Shown: positions 63,837 through 64,000 of the stretch, piece after piece
How the letters are laid out: each line of letters begins with the position of its first letter
How positions within the stretch are numbered: the stretch's first letter is position 1
NCBI GenBank assembly: GCA_003478355.1
Contig: QUFC01000018.1
Span: 3,130 to 67,129, forward strand
Direction of reading: 5' to 3'
DNA length: 64,000 nt
From: Lachnospiraceae bacterium AM48-27BH
GTDB taxonomy: Bacteria; Bacillota; Clostridia; Lachnospirales; Lachnospiraceae
Notes under the pieces: model-generated
Database searches by the model: none
Told to the model about the DNA's origin: nothing
What the model saw: only the letters and a program-made list of their open reading frames with translations
Made by a program: the position numbers and the translations under genes

Positions 63837-64000
63837 CTACACTGCGAATTTCATAAATGAATCAAAATCATTGCTTTCCTTTGCGCATTGAAAAAGATAA
63901 CGATACTTTTCCAGCTGAATGGTATCACAGATTTCGTGATATCCAGTTTCAAACGAACAGAACCTACCAGTACCCACTGCACACATGAAATGTGCCAGTG
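63837..64000 (-). CDS. C-terminal end of an unidentified protein (partial)
   Basis: A minus-strand frame open from the window edge to a stop at 63837-63839 gives 54 residues, including GRFCSFETGYHEICDTIQLE and ending ESNDFDSFMKFAV. Plausible amino acid use, but no family is recognised. The stretch 63744-63836 between it and the surface protein has only AT-rich sequence with a weak promoter-like TATTAT. A competing plus-strand frame from 63857 stops after 43 codons. Confidence 0.4.
   Translation of the reverse strand, partial: LAHFMCAVGTGRFCSFETGYHEICDTIQLEKYRYLFQCAKESNDFDSFMKFAV

Noticed and set aside
63857..63988. Plus-strand 43-codon frame at the window end
   Set aside because: No ribosome site and it overlaps a longer open minus-strand frame; left uncalled.
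1..64000. CRISPR array
   Set aside because: No regularly spaced direct repeats with unique spacers; the tandem repeats found are in-frame coding repeats without spacers.

Overview
The window looks like a chromosomal segment of a Gram-positive gut Clostridium relative, most likely Lachnospiraceae. The evidence is a PolC-type replicative polymerase, the MEP isoprenoid genes joined to cdsA, uppS, frr and pyrH in one operon, a TAXI-type TRAP transporter, a GlcT-controlled glucose PTS, a cell-wall-binding-repeat surface protein, and many TTGACA/TATAAT-type promoters with AGGAGG ribosome sites. The species cannot be named from the sequence alone.

Layout. 1-12.9 kb (minus strand): a SulP anion transporter, then the housekeeping operon pyrH-frr-uppS-cdsA-dxr-rseP-ispG-polC, which reads from a good promoter at 12.9 kb. 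13.0-23.5 kb: an AT-rich accessory island on the minus strand. It holds a small XRE regulator with a palindromic operator, a 1067-residue protein with a duplicated TerB-like helical domain, a 1563-residue DEAH helicase ending in a DUF1998-type zinc region (4-base overlap), and an AlbA_2/Schlafen-type ATP-binding protein. This resembles two-gene helicase defence systems such as Druantia type III but carries extra genes. A decayed gene scar lies at its upstream edge. 23.5-28.4 kb: sulfur amino acid genes (cysK, a MalY/PatB-like lyase, a MetB/MetC-like enzyme) followed by a second AlbA_2 protein. 28.5-44.3 kb: a DnaJ-like co-chaperone, oleate hydratase, NhaC antiporter, an MBL-fold hydrolase, a CobW GTPase, a C69 dipeptidase, a MATE pump behind a possible attenuator, an SPFH / zinc-ribbon / TPM membrane-stress cluster and an RlmD-type methyltransferase. 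44.4-50 kb: ProX editing protein, aminopeptidase P, a HAD phosphatase, a FliB-like protein, tRNA-Pro(GGG), and a compact locus that looks like a type I toxin-antitoxin pair. 50-56.5 kb: GlcT antiterminator, ptsG with a RAT/terminator leader, and a TRAP transporter with its TAXI binding protein. 56.9-63.7 kb: one giant secreted surface protein.

Eight sites in otherwise intact conserved genes (pyrH, cysK, malY, the C69 dipeptidase, MATE twice, pepP, the surface protein) each look like the loss of a single base, mostly in short homopolymers. Essential pyrH is among them, so base-calling or assembly error is more likely than biology, and these genes should be read as probably intact in the organism. 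Several short dispersed inverted-repeat elements occupy intergenic regions and leaders.
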